DNA from: Alphaproteobacteria bacterium MarineAlpha11_Bin1
GTDB lineage: Bacteria > Pseudomonadota > Alphaproteobacteria > MPNO01 > UBA830
Assembly (NCBI GenBank): GCA_002937455.1
Contig: PTJZ01000004.1
Location: forward strand, 62,001 to 126,000
Reading direction: 5' to 3'
DNA: 64,000 bases
In this document: positions 17,102 through 25,447 of the stretch, piece after piece
Numbering within the stretch: position 1 is the first letter of the stretch
Layout: every line of letters starts with the position of its first letter
The notes under the pieces: generated by a model
Seen by the model: the letters and a program-made list of their open reading frames with translations, nothing else
Databases searched by the model: none
What the model was told of the DNA's origin: nothing
Position numbers and translations under genes: made by a program

Positions 17102-19552
17102 ATGGCCACACGAACCCGGAATGCCGGCGCCAACACCATCCTCCCCCCCGAGATAATAGCCTTTTTTAAGCGCCGAGCGGTAGAAATTTTCGGGGTTATC
17201 ATATTTGTTTTTGGTGCCGCGTTAACGATTTGTATAATCGGGTACGATTCCACCGATCCATCCTGGAACCATGCCGTCGCACGCGAGGCTGGCAACCCCT
17301 TAGGATTCACCGGCGCCTGGATTGCAGATATCTTGATACAAAGCATAGGCCTTTCCGCTTTTTTGCCGGGATTAGTTTTTATGGTTTGGGGATGGCGGGT
17401 TACGCGACATCTCAAAATGGGCCGTTTCTGGTTCCGTTTTACCTCCTTACCAGTCGCCCTTTTGCTTTCTGCCATGGCATTCGCCTTTGCTGGTGCACCT
17501 GAAGTTTGGCCAGTCAAGGTTGGCCTCGGCGGCGTGACCGGCGCCGTTCTTCTTAAAGATATCATCCCACTAACAGAAGCAGCGAAATTGCCGCTCTGGG
17601 TGCTCGTGTTTGCTCTGGCTGTCTTTGCGTTCAGCGCACTGGTTTGTGCGCTCGGCATTTCTCGCCAAGAATGGATCAACGGAATACGTAACGCCTTACA
17701 CGCCAGCGAATACTCAGCTCGTACCAGTCTCATGGTTGGGAGATGGTCGGGGCGGGCGGCAGGGATTATTGTGGGCGCCTCGATTAAAGCTTTCCGCAGT
17801 ATTAGATTTTCATCCTCCAATAGTCATACTGTTTATGAGTTGGCGCCCAATTTAGCTGACGATTTGGGGGGTGGACGGCGTGAGCCCGTTCTTGATAAGA
17901 GGTATAAAACCGCTACGGAAAATGATCACGCGACGGCAAGCAGAAGAAAAATTGTCGCCGCTAAGCGCAAAAAGCCGGCTGCTGGAAAGAGAGCCTTTGA
18001 ATCGGATCAGCAGGTCCTAGACCTAGGCACCGGCGAATACAGTCTGCCACCGCTAGACGTTTTGGACGAGGCGCCTGCCGAAAAAGACGAGAGCAAGCAA
18101 GATGAGGAAGCACTAACAGAAAACGCAAGGTTGTTGGAATCAGTGCTGGAAGATTTCGGCGTTAATGGACGAATAGTTAAGGTCCGTCCCGGGCCGGTTG
18201 TCACGCTGTACGAGCTCGAGCCAGCACCGGGTACCAAATCGTCTCGCGTTATCAGCCTTGCTGACGATATAGCTCGCTCGATGAGCGCTGTCTCAGTGCG
18301 TGTCGCCGTAGTGCCTGGTAAGAATGTGATCGGGATCGAGCTACCGAACTTACGGCGCGAGCTAGTGGCCCTGCGTGAGCTTGTTGAGTCCAAGGACTAT
18401 GAAAAACATTCCGGCGCACTCACATTGGTGCTTGGTAAAGATATTGGCGGTTCTCCCACCATGGTCGACTTAGCTCGAATGCCACACCTGCTGATCGCGG
18501 GGACTACCGGGTCTGGGAAATCGGTTGCCGTCAACACAATGATTATGTCGCTTCTTTACCGCCTGACCCCGGAGCAATGTAAGTTTATCATGATTGATCC
18601 AAAAATGCTGGAACTTTCGGTCTACGACGACATCCCTCATCTGCTTTCTCCAGTAGTGACCGATCCTGCGAAGGCAGTCATCGCCCTTCGATGGGCTGTG
18701 CGGGAGATGGAAGATCGGTACCGCGCGATGTCTCATCTCGGCGTCCGAAATATTAACGGTTACAATCAGCGTATCGCCGATGCTTTAAAAAAGGGTGAGA
18801 CGCTGATGCGCACAATTCAGACCGGTTTCGACCCGGAGAGCGGTGAGCCAATATACGAAGAACAAGCTTACGAAATGAAACCGCTACCATACATCGTCGT
18901 TATAGTTGACGAAATGGCAGATTTGATGATGGTTGCGGGCAAGGAGGTCGAGGCGGCCGTTCAACGGCTGGCGCAGATGGCCCGCGCGGCTGGTATTCAT
19001 CTTATTATGGCGACGCAGCGGCCGTCTGTGGACGTAATCACTGGCACGATCAAAGCTAATTTCCCAACTCGGATCTCCTTCCAAGTGACATCCAAGATTG
19101 ATAGCCGAACGATTCTGGGCGAGGGTGGGGCCGAACAACTACTAGGTCAAGGTGACATGCTTTATATGGCCGGAGGTGGTCGCATAGGCCGTGTTCATGG
19201 ACCATTTGTGTCTGACGAAGCAGTGGAACGAGTGGTGACTTTCATGCGGGAACAGGCCCCACCGGAATATATTGACGAGGTGACCGAGGGCGAACACGAT
19301 AGTCCATTTATTCCATCAGGAGACGTTACTAGCACCGGGGGAGCGGACGAGGAGATGTATGACCGGGCCGTTGCGGTGGTCTGCCGCGAACGCAAGGCGT
19401 CGACTAGCTTCGTGCAGCGGCATCTGCAAATTGGCTACAACCGTGCTGCGCGTATTATCGAACGAATGGAAGCGGAAGGCGTGATTAGCAAAGCTAACCA
19501 CGCTGGAAAACGTCAAGTTATGGCCAGGGATATCGATAGCCGCGATAACTAG
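17102..19552 (+). CDS. ftsK: DNA translocase FtsK
   Basis: 816 residues, complete. The N-terminus has four hydrophobic helices that anchor it at the septum, followed by a short charged linker and the alpha/beta motor. Walker A GTTGSGKSV is near residue 466 and Walker B (VVIVDEMADLMM) near 597. The C-terminal gamma winged helix (RKASTSFVQRHLQIGYNRAA) reads the polar KOPS sequences that guide chromosome pumping toward dif. The linker is short compared with E. coli FtsK, as usual in alphaproteobacteria. The ATG has GGAG upstream and lies 16 bp after the dapC-like gene. Confidence 0.96.
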   Translation: MATRTRNAGANTILPPEIIAFFKRRAVEIFGVIIFVFGAALTICIIGYDSTDPSWNHAVAREAGNPLGFTGAWIADILIQSIGLSAFLPGLVFMVWGWRVTRHLKMGRFWFRFTSLPVALLLSAMAFAFAGAPEVWPVKVGLGGVTGAVLLKDIIPLTEAAKLPLWVLVFALAVFAFSALVCALGISRQEWINGIRNALHASEYSARTSLMVGRWSGRAAGIIVGASIKAFRSIRFSSSNSHTVYELAPNLADDLGGGRREPVLDKRYKTATENDHATASRRKIVAAKRKKPAAGKRAFESDQQVLDLGTGEYSLPPLDVLDEAPAEKDESKQDEEALTENARLLESVLEDFGVNGRIVKVRPGPVVTLYELEPAPGTKSSRVISLADDIARSMSAVSVRVAVVPGKNVIGIELPNLRRELVALRELVESKDYEKHSGALTLVLGKDIGGSPTMVDLARMPHLLIAGTTGSGKSVAVNTMIMSLLYRLTPEQCKFIMIDPKMLELSVYDDIPHLLSPVVTDPAKAVIALRWAVREMEDRYRAMSHLGVRNINGYNQRIADALKKGETLMRTIQTGFDPESGEPIYEEQAYEMKPLPYIVVIVDEMADLMMVAGKEVEAAVQRLAQMARAAGIHLIMATQRPSVDVITGTIKANFPTRISFQVTSKIDSRTILGEGGAEQLLGQGDMLYMAGGGRIGRVHGPFVSDEAVERVVTFMREQAPPEYIDEVTEGEHDSPFIPSGDVTSTGGADEEMYDRAVAVVCRERKASTSFVQRHLQIGYNRAARIIERMEAEGVISKANHAGKRQVMARDIDSRDN

Positions 19553-19595
19553 AACCACCTTACATTTGCTGAATTCGGGCCTTATAAGAAGGTTA

Positions 19596-20222
19596 ATGAA
19601 GCGGACAATTCTTTATGGAGTAATCGCCCTGTCATTTCTGACAGTGAGCATTCCTTTGCGGGGTGAATACTTTATTACCGCACAGGATAAAGCGGATATA
19701 GCGCGGGTAGAGGAATATCTCAATAGTATGAGATCGCTGCGCAGCAAGTTCATGCAATATTCGTCTGGCAACCAATTTGCTGAGGGCAATATATATATCA
19801 AACGGCCGAAGAAGGTGCGTCTACAATATATCCGGCCCCCTAATATTCAGGTATACGCAAATGGGTTCTGGCTAGCGCATGTCGATACGGAACTTAATGA
19901 AGTAGCTCATGTTCCACTAGAATTGACGCCAGCAGGCTTCCTAGTAGGAAAAAAAATAGAGCTAAGCGGCGATGTGACCGTACGCCGCATCTTTCGTAGT
20001 GCCAACACGCTGTCGATCGAGATCTTCAAGACGGATGAGCCTGAGGATGGCAAATTCGTTATGGCATTTGCAGAAAGGCCACTATCCTTGCGAAAGTGGG
20101 TGGTCACCGATGCGCAGGGCGTTTCGACTTCAGTTATACTCGCCGCGCCGGAGTTTAACGTGATGATCCCGGACGCCGTATTCGAGTTTGACGAAACTAA
20201 ATTCGAGAGTGAATCAGAGTAA
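19596..20222 (+). CDS. LolA-family outer-membrane lipoprotein carrier
   Basis: 208 residues from the ATG at 19596, which has AAGAAGG directly upstream and opens a signal peptide (MKRTILYGVIALSFLTVSI). The mature part has the LolA beta-sheet pattern: MRSLRSKFMQYSSGNQFAEG, then IKRPKKVRLQYIRPP, a short motif where lipid-binding half-barrel proteins start. Periplasmic LolA ferries lipoproteins from LolCDE to the outer membrane. Position directly after ftsK matches the usual ftsK-lolA order in proteobacteria, so it is probably the true LolA despite low sequence conservation. Confidence 0.85.
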   Translation: MKRTILYGVIALSFLTVSIPLRGEYFITAQDKADIARVEEYLNSMRSLRSKFMQYSSGNQFAEGNIYIKRPKKVRLQYIRPPNIQVYANGFWLAHVDTELNEVAHVPLELTPAGFLVGKKIELSGDVTVRRIFRSANTLSIEIFKTDEPEDGKFVMAFAERPLSLRKWVVTDAQGVSTSVILAAPEFNVMIPDAVFEFDETKFESESE

Positions 20223-20295
20223 TAATCGCACTACTAAAGCGGAATTAAAGTTGCCTTCCATTGCCGTTAATGCGGCTGTGTGATAGCCATTCCAT

Positions 20296-21090
20296 ATGGT
20301 TGATAGTGCCTTGAAGCCTCTCGTTGGAATTCCCGCCAGCCAAATTTACTTACCAGCCCATTCATTGGCGCAGCACGGTGTCGGGGAGCGTTATATTCGC
20401 GGCGTATACGATGGTGCCGGAGCGGTGCCGATGATCATTCCTGCGCTGGCGGATGATTATGATTTTGAAGATCTCGCAAGCCGTCTTGACGGGCTAATGC
20501 TGACCGGCGGTCGCGCTAATGTCGAACCCCATCATTACGACGGTAAACCGTTTCCTGATGACGAGGTTCGCGACCCCCCGAGAGATAATACCGTCCTTCC
20601 ACTGATCCGGGAATGTGTAAAACAGGGAATACCAGTGTTTGGCTCATGTCGGGGCATCCAAGAGATTAATGTCGCCATGGGCGGGACGCTGCATTACCGT
20701 GTTCACGAAGTCGAGGGGTTTAATGATCACCGAATGCCTAGGGAGGGTGACATGGAACACAAATTTAGTGAAAGGCACCTTGTGGTGACCTCAGAGAACG
20801 GCTTCTTCCATAAAATCTGTGATAGCCGAGAAATCATGGTGAATTCTCTTCATGCGCAGGCAGTAGACGAGGTCGCCCCCGGTTTCGAAATTGAATGTGT
20901 ATCGGCTCCAGACGGAGTGATTGAGGGAATCAGTTATAAAGATACAGAAACTTTCTGCGTGGGCGTGCAATGGCATGTGGAGTGGCGTTTCGAGGCGAAC
21001 ATCCTTTCGCAAGGCCTGTGGCACAGCTTTGGTGATGCTTGCCGCGCGCGCGCGACTGCTCGGGCCAATGTAAAACTGGCTGCAGAGTAG
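20296..21090 (+). CDS. Gamma-glutamyl-gamma-aminobutyrate hydrolase family protein (class C26)
   Basis: 264 residues with a class I glutamine-amidotransferase fold. The nucleophile elbow FGSCRGIQEINV carries the cysteine and GVQWHVEWRF the histidine-glutamate pair. LMLTGGRANVEPHHY at the substrate side is typical of PuuD-like hydrolases, which cleave gamma-glutamyl-GABA in putrescine breakdown. No other putrescine gene is nearby, so the natural substrate may be another gamma-glutamyl compound. The ATG at 20296 has only a weak RBS. It lies between lolA and xthA in the same direction. Confidence 0.85.
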   Translation: MVDSALKPLVGIPASQIYLPAHSLAQHGVGERYIRGVYDGAGAVPMIIPALADDYDFEDLASRLDGLMLTGGRANVEPHHYDGKPFPDDEVRDPPRDNTVLPLIRECVKQGIPVFGSCRGIQEINVAMGGTLHYRVHEVEGFNDHRMPREGDMEHKFSERHLVVTSENGFFHKICDSREIMVNSLHAQAVDEVAPGFEIECVSAPDGVIEGISYKDTETFCVGVQWHVEWRFEANILSQGLWHSFGDACRARATARANVKLAAE

Positions 21091-21103
21091 GTACCGCTCC
21101 ATC

Positions 21104-21898
21104 ATGAGAATCGTCTCGTGGAATATAAATTCGGTACGACTAAGGCTGGAAACACTGAAGCGTATCGCTGGCCGATTGAACGCGGATTTTATCTGTCTAC
21201 AGGAAACCAAGGCCCAAGATTCGGATTTCCCCGCTGATGACATTTCCGGATTCGGGTATCCGTATCAGCTTATCCGTGGCATGAAGGGATATAACGGCGT
21301 CGCCATTCTCTCGCGGACGCCGCTACTCGATGCTGGGGCGCGGGACTGGTGTGCTCTTGAAGACTGTCGGCACGTCGCCGCAGACATTGGTGACGCGGTA
21401 GAACTTCATAATTTCTATGTTCCTGCCGGGGGTGACGAGCCTGACCCCAAAACTAACGAAAAGTTCGCGCACAAGTTAGATTTCTTGAAGGAAGCGACCG
21501 CTTGGTCAAAAGGACTTTCAAATAGAGGAAGGCGAATATTGGTGGGTGACTTGAATATAGCACCACACGAAAACGATGTGTGGTCGCACAAACAACTTCT
21601 GAAAGTTGTCAGTCACACTCCAAGGGAGGTTGAAGGGCTCTTAACATGGCAGGCTAGTCACGGTTGGTTTGATGCGGTTCGCGCCATCATCCCGGAAGAG
21701 GAGAAACTTTATTCTTGGTGGAGTTACCGAAACCGCACTTGGCCGGGTAGCAATCGAGGTCGTCGTTTAGATCACATTTGGGTCAGCCCACTGCTCTCAA
21801 AGAATGTGAGAGACGCGGGAGTGTTCAAGGAGGCCCGCGGTTGGCAGAAACCGTCCGATCACGTCCCGGTTTGGGTAGATATTGACCTTGGAGAATGA
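21104..21898 (+). CDS. xthA: Exodeoxyribonuclease III
   Basis: 264 residues, AP endonuclease/3' exonuclease of base-excision repair. The exonuclease-endonuclease-phosphatase motifs are all seen: WNINSVR at the start, FICLQETKAQD (metal-binding glutamate), the central GDLNIAPHENDVW, and the C-terminal RRLDHIWVS and SDHVPVWVD with the catalytic Asp-His pair. Full length. Thirteen bp after the preceding gene, so the two may be co-transcribed. Confidence 0.95.
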   Translation: MRIVSWNINSVRLRLETLKRIAGRLNADFICLQETKAQDSDFPADDISGFGYPYQLIRGMKGYNGVAILSRTPLLDAGARDWCALEDCRHVAADIGDAVELHNFYVPAGGDEPDPKTNEKFAHKLDFLKEATAWSKGLSNRGRRILVGDLNIAPHENDVWSHKQLLKVVSHTPREVEGLLTWQASHGWFDAVRAIIPEEEKLYSWWSYRNRTWPGSNRGRRLDHIWVSPLLSKNVRDAGVFKEARGWQKPSDHVPVWVDIDLGE

Positions 21899-21955
21899 TT
21901 GCAGCTTCGGATCTACAGCGTTAAATCACTCTAGAAAATTCTTTCGGAGCCTTTA

Positions 21956-24289
21956 GTGCCTCAACTTCCTGAGACCTCTTCCCAAGAATATACCGCCATA
22001 GACCCAGTGTGCGGTATGTCCGTGGATATTACATCCGAGAAACCGCATCACGAGTATAACGGTGAGAAGTATCATTTTTGTAGCCAGCGCTGCTGCGATC
22101 GCTTTGCCGCAGACCCACAATATTTTATATCCGGTGCTCATCTAGAAGCCGCCGCTAACGTACCGGCCGGAACGATGTTCATCTGCCCTATGCATACAGA
22201 AATTGTTCAGGAGGTCCACGGTAGCTGTCCAATCTGCGGTATGGCTCTTGAGCCTATGGCCGTTCCAGGCTCCGATGCTAGCCCAAATCCGGAACTCCTA
22301 AATTTTTATCGTAGACTCCTAGTCGGGATGCTTTTCACCATACCGATTTCCGTGATTACGATGGGCCCGATTATTGGGCTTCCCATTAAAGACTGGTTGA
22401 GCGTCCGCGCGACTACTTGGGTAGAGCTGCTTCTAGCAACGCCAGTAGTTCTCTGGTGCGGCTGGCCATTCCTAGAGCGTGGTGTGCGATCAGTAGTCAA
22501 TCGCAATCTAAATATGTTTACCCTGATCTCTATTGGCGTGAGCGCTGCTTATCTGTTCAGCCTGACCGCGACTCTGATACCTGATGAGTTCCCAGAGAGC
22601 TTTCGTCAACCGGACGGCTCGGTCGGTGTTTATTTTGAAGCAGCCGCGGTCATCATAGTGCTTGTGGTGTTGGGGCAGATTCTTGAGCTCCGTGCGCGTG
22701 AGAAAACCGGTACTGCGCTGCGGGCTCTGTTAGACCTTGCCGCGAAAAAAACTAGCCGAGTGAATGATGACGGCTCAGAAAACGAAATCGCTCTGGACGA
22801 GGTCCGAGTAGGTGATCTGCTCAGGATCCGGCCAGGTGAGAAAATTCCGACTGATGGACGGATTGTCGATGGGATATCTGCGGTAGACGAATCGATGATT
22901 ACCGGTGAGCCTAGCCCTGTTGAAAAAGGGCCTGGTGACTTGGTCAGCGGCGCTACCCTCAACGGCAAAGGGCAATTGGTCATGGAAGCAATCTGCGTTG
23001 GGGGTGATACGTTGCTGTCACGTATTGTCGAAATGGCTTCTGCAGCCCAGCGTAGCCGTGCGCCAGTCCAGAATATTGCCGATAGGATCGCTGTTATATT
23101 AGTGCCGGCTGTTATTTTGGCGGCGATAGCTGCATTTATGGTCTGGTCTTCTTGGGGGCCGGATCCTCGTATCGGTCACGCCGTGGTTGTTGCAGTTTCT
23201 GTTCTCATCATTGCTTGTCCTTGTGCACTCGGTCTTGCCACGCCCATGTCTATTATGACAGCAACAGGCCGAGGAGCGAGCGTCGGAGTCCTGATACGAG
23301 ACGCAGAGGCGCTGGAACAACTGGCAACGATTGATACGCTGGTAATTGACAAGACCGGCACTCTGACCGCCGGCCGGCCGACCCTTGTTGGCATAGACGT
23401 TATGATGAATATCCGAGAGGCTCAAATTCTGAGATTGGCTGCCGCGCTGGAACGCGGATCAGAACACCCGCTTGCAGCGGCGATTGTTTTGGCTGCAGAA
23501 ACGCGGTCTATTCCTCTGGCCGATGCTACCGAGTTTTCCTCTATCACTGGTAAGGGTGTTTCGGCCCGGGTTGATGATCGCCGTATTGTACTTGGAAACC
23601 GGGCAATGATGTCGGAAGTCGATATAGATATTGCTTATATCGATGCCCGTTGTAACAGCTATCGAGAAAATGGTGAGACCGTATCTTTCCTTGCGATTGA
23701 TGGCGCGGTCGCGGCGATTCTAAGGTTCGCCGACCCAATTAAAGAGACGGCGCCAGCCGCGCTTTCACGCCTTCGCCGTGACGGTGTTCACATCGTAATG
23801 GCGACTGGGGATAATGAGAAAACGGCAAGGGCAGTAGCCAAAGAATTGGATATTGAAATTATCCATGCAGGACTATTGCCAGAAGACAAGGCCCGTCTGG
23901 TTAAAAATATCACCCTATGTGGCGACAAGGTTGGCATGGCTGGTGATGGCATTAACGATGCCCCTGCGCTAGCACTTGCAGATGTGGGCATTGCAATGGG
24001 GACTGGACCAGATGTTGTTCTGGAGACAGCAGGCATCACGCTCGTAAAAGGCGATCTAAGCGGTATCATTCGCGCCCGGTTGTTGGCAAGAGCAACAATG
24101 CGTAATATCAAACAGAATCTTTTCTTCGCATATATTTACAATGGACTAGGGGTGCCGATTGCGGCGGGAGTGCTTTTCCCGGTGTTCGGCATCTTACTGT
24201 CACCAATGTTTGCGGCAGCAGCAATGAGCCTGTCATCAGTATCCGTTATAGGAAATGCGCTGCGCCTTCGGCGTGTCCGACTCTCTTGA
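21956..24289 (+). CDS. Copper-type P1B ATPase with YHS and heavy-metal-binding N-terminal domains
   Basis: 777 residues from a GTG at 21956 with CGGAG upstream. The N-terminus has a YHS metal-binding domain (DPVCGMSV ... [10 protein letters not shown]) followed by a small heavy-metal-binding module (ICPMHTEIV ... [10 protein letters not shown]) in place of classic CxxC HMA domains. Then come eight membrane helices with the CPC transport site ([13 protein letters not shown]), the phosphorylation site DKTGTLTAG, the HP motif (SEHPLAAA) and the [11 protein letters not shown] hinge. It exports Cu(I), or possibly silver, from the cytoplasm. No copper-responsive regulator or chaperone gene is adjacent. 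Confidence 0.93.
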   Translation: MPQLPETSSQEYTAIDPVCGMSVDITSEKPHHEYNGEKYHFCSQRCCDRFAADPQYFISGAHLEAAANVPAGTMFICPMHTEIVQEVHGSCPICGMALEPMAVPGSDASPNPELLNFYRRLLVGMLFTIPISVITMGPIIGLPIKDWLSVRATTWVELLLATPVVLWCGWPFLERGVRSVVNRNLNMFTLISIGVSAAYLFSLTATLIPDEFPESFRQPDGSVGVYFEAAAVIIVLVVLGQILELRAREKTGTALRALLDLAAKKTSRVNDDGSENEIALDEVRVGDLLRIRPGEKIPTDGRIVDGISAVDESMITGEPSPVEKGPGDLVSGATLNGKGQLVMEAICVGGDTLLSRIVEMASAAQRSRAPVQNIADRIAVILVPAVILAAIAAFMVWSSWGPDPRIGHAVVVAVSVLIIACPCALGLATPMSIMTATGRGASVGVLIRDAEALEQLATIDTLVIDKTGTLTAGRPTLVGIDVMMNIREAQILRLAAALERGSEHPLAAAIVLAAETRSIPLADATEFSSITGKGVSARVDDRRIVLGNRAMMSEVDIDIAYIDARCNSYRENGETVSFLAIDGAVAAILRFADPIKETAPAALSRLRRDGVHIVMATGDNEKTARAVAKELDIEIIHAGLLPEDKARLVKNITLCGDKVGMAGDGINDAPALALADVGIAMGTGPDVVLETAGITLVKGDLSGIIRARLLARATMRNIKQNLFFAYIYNGLGVPIAAGVLFPVFGILLSPMFAAAAMSLSSVSVIGNALRLRRVRLS

Positions 24290-24418
24290 GGTCTTGAGCC
24301 TTACAGAGAGCCATGCTTGATTAATGGCAAGGATCTTTATGATTCGTAGGCCATCGGCACAGAAACATTATAATGGTAGATAATCCTCTCGTTGGATTTC
24401 GGCTATTCAGGCGTTCTC

Positions 24419-24910
24419 TTAATAGCCTACACGATTGATGAAATAGCGACCCGACCGTATGCCGGCGGGCAGGGGCTCAGGGGACCAGTTTTCGACGGAG
24501 TATTCTTGGTCGCTACACACGATCCCGCCCCGAATCATCAGCGCGTCTATTAGCGGCGCGATCTCGGCGATCAGCTTAGCATTGCTTTCCTTAACACCGG
24601 TACCGATATCGCAGTGGGCGAGGGCGGCTTTACCACCGATGCGATCTGTGGCGGATGCTAGTGTTTCTACAATGTCACCAAGGATCATATATTTTTCATT
24701 AGGAATACACTCCGGATGAGCAGCGATACGGCGGTCGAAAACGAAAATGGCCCGATCGGGGAACAGTTCACGTAAATGATCGTAGGTGCGGCCGTTTCCG
24801 AGACCCAGTTCGAGAACTGGCCCCGGCGTATCCTCTATCAGCTCCTTAGCCAAGTTAAGGCAATCTCGTTGCGCCGAAACACGCCGGATAAAAGAGTCCA
24901 GTCTGCTCAT
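24419..24910 (-). CDS. Small class I SAM-dependent methyltransferase
   Basis: 163 residues. The SAM-binding motif I is GPVLELGLGNGRTYDHL, followed by FVFDRRI at the second beta strand and ALAHCDIGTG at the fourth. The protein is shorter than most methyltransferases and lacks an obvious substrate domain. It is the last gene of a minus-strand group with a cyclic-nucleotide-binding protein and an ABC exporter (23- and 67-bp gaps). That context suggests work on an envelope or small-molecule substrate linked to the transporter. Substrate unknown. Confidence 0.75.
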   Translation of the reverse strand: MSRLDSFIRRVSAQRDCLNLAKELIEDTPGPVLELGLGNGRTYDHLRELFPDRAIFVFDRRIAAHPECIPNEKYMILGDIVETLASATDRIGGKAALAHCDIGTGVKESNAKLIAEIAPLIDALMIRGGIVCSDQEYSVENWSPEPLPAGIRSGRYFINRVGY

Positions 24911-24933
24911 ATACTTGTCGGGTTCCTGGATTT

Positions 24934-25380
24934 TTACCCGTTGCTGACTTCGCGTAGCTGCGACGTCGTAGCTTCTAGGCGATGGGCTAGTTCCCGCATA
25001 ATCTCTACCGCCATGTCCGGGAACTCGTTAATCATTTGGAAGAATAAATCCTTGGTAATTACAAGAGCGGTGAGTTCTGTTTCCGCTCTGATTGTGGCTG
25101 TTCGAGGAACGTCGATCAGTATGGCAATTTCGCCAATCAGATCATTTTTACCGACCTTTGCGACGGCTAACTCCCCGTTTGGGGTATCGATGACGATATC
25201 AGCCTTTCCTTCGAGAATGATATAAGCGGCATCGCCTGCATCGCCCTCGTGAAACAATTCGCGGCCTGCAGCGAAGGTCAAGCGTTCGCTGGTAAATGCG
25301 AGTAATTTCAATTTTGACGGTTCGATCTTGGCAAACAGTGGCACCCTGCGCAGGGCTTCTACCTCTTCATTCAGGCTCAC
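24934..25380 (-). CDS. Cyclic-nucleotide-binding domain protein without DNA-binding domain
   Basis: 148 residues from a GTG at 25380, chosen because AAGGAG lies six bases upstream. It is a single cNMP-binding beta-roll: FAKIEPSKLKLLAFTSERL, GRELFHEGDAGDAAYIILEG, and NDLIGEIAILIDVPRTATIRA, the phosphate-binding cassette region. There is no helix-turn-helix as in Crp/Fnr, so it acts as a stand-alone sensor or regulatory subunit. It sits between the ABC exporter and the methyltransferase, so regulating that transporter is the obvious guess. The exact ligand cannot be told. Confidence 0.85.
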   Translation of the reverse strand: MSLNEEVEALRRVPLFAKIEPSKLKLLAFTSERLTFAAGRELFHEGDAGDAAYIILEGKADIVIDTPNGELAVAKVGKNDLIGEIAILIDVPRTATIRAETELTALVITKDLFFQMINEFPDMAVEIMRELAHRLEATTSQLREVSNG

Positions 25381-25447
25381 TGGTTTCTCCTTGCCGATGT
25401 CGCGAAAATCATGAATTGGTCCTGCGGTTTTTTCATATCAACTCGTG

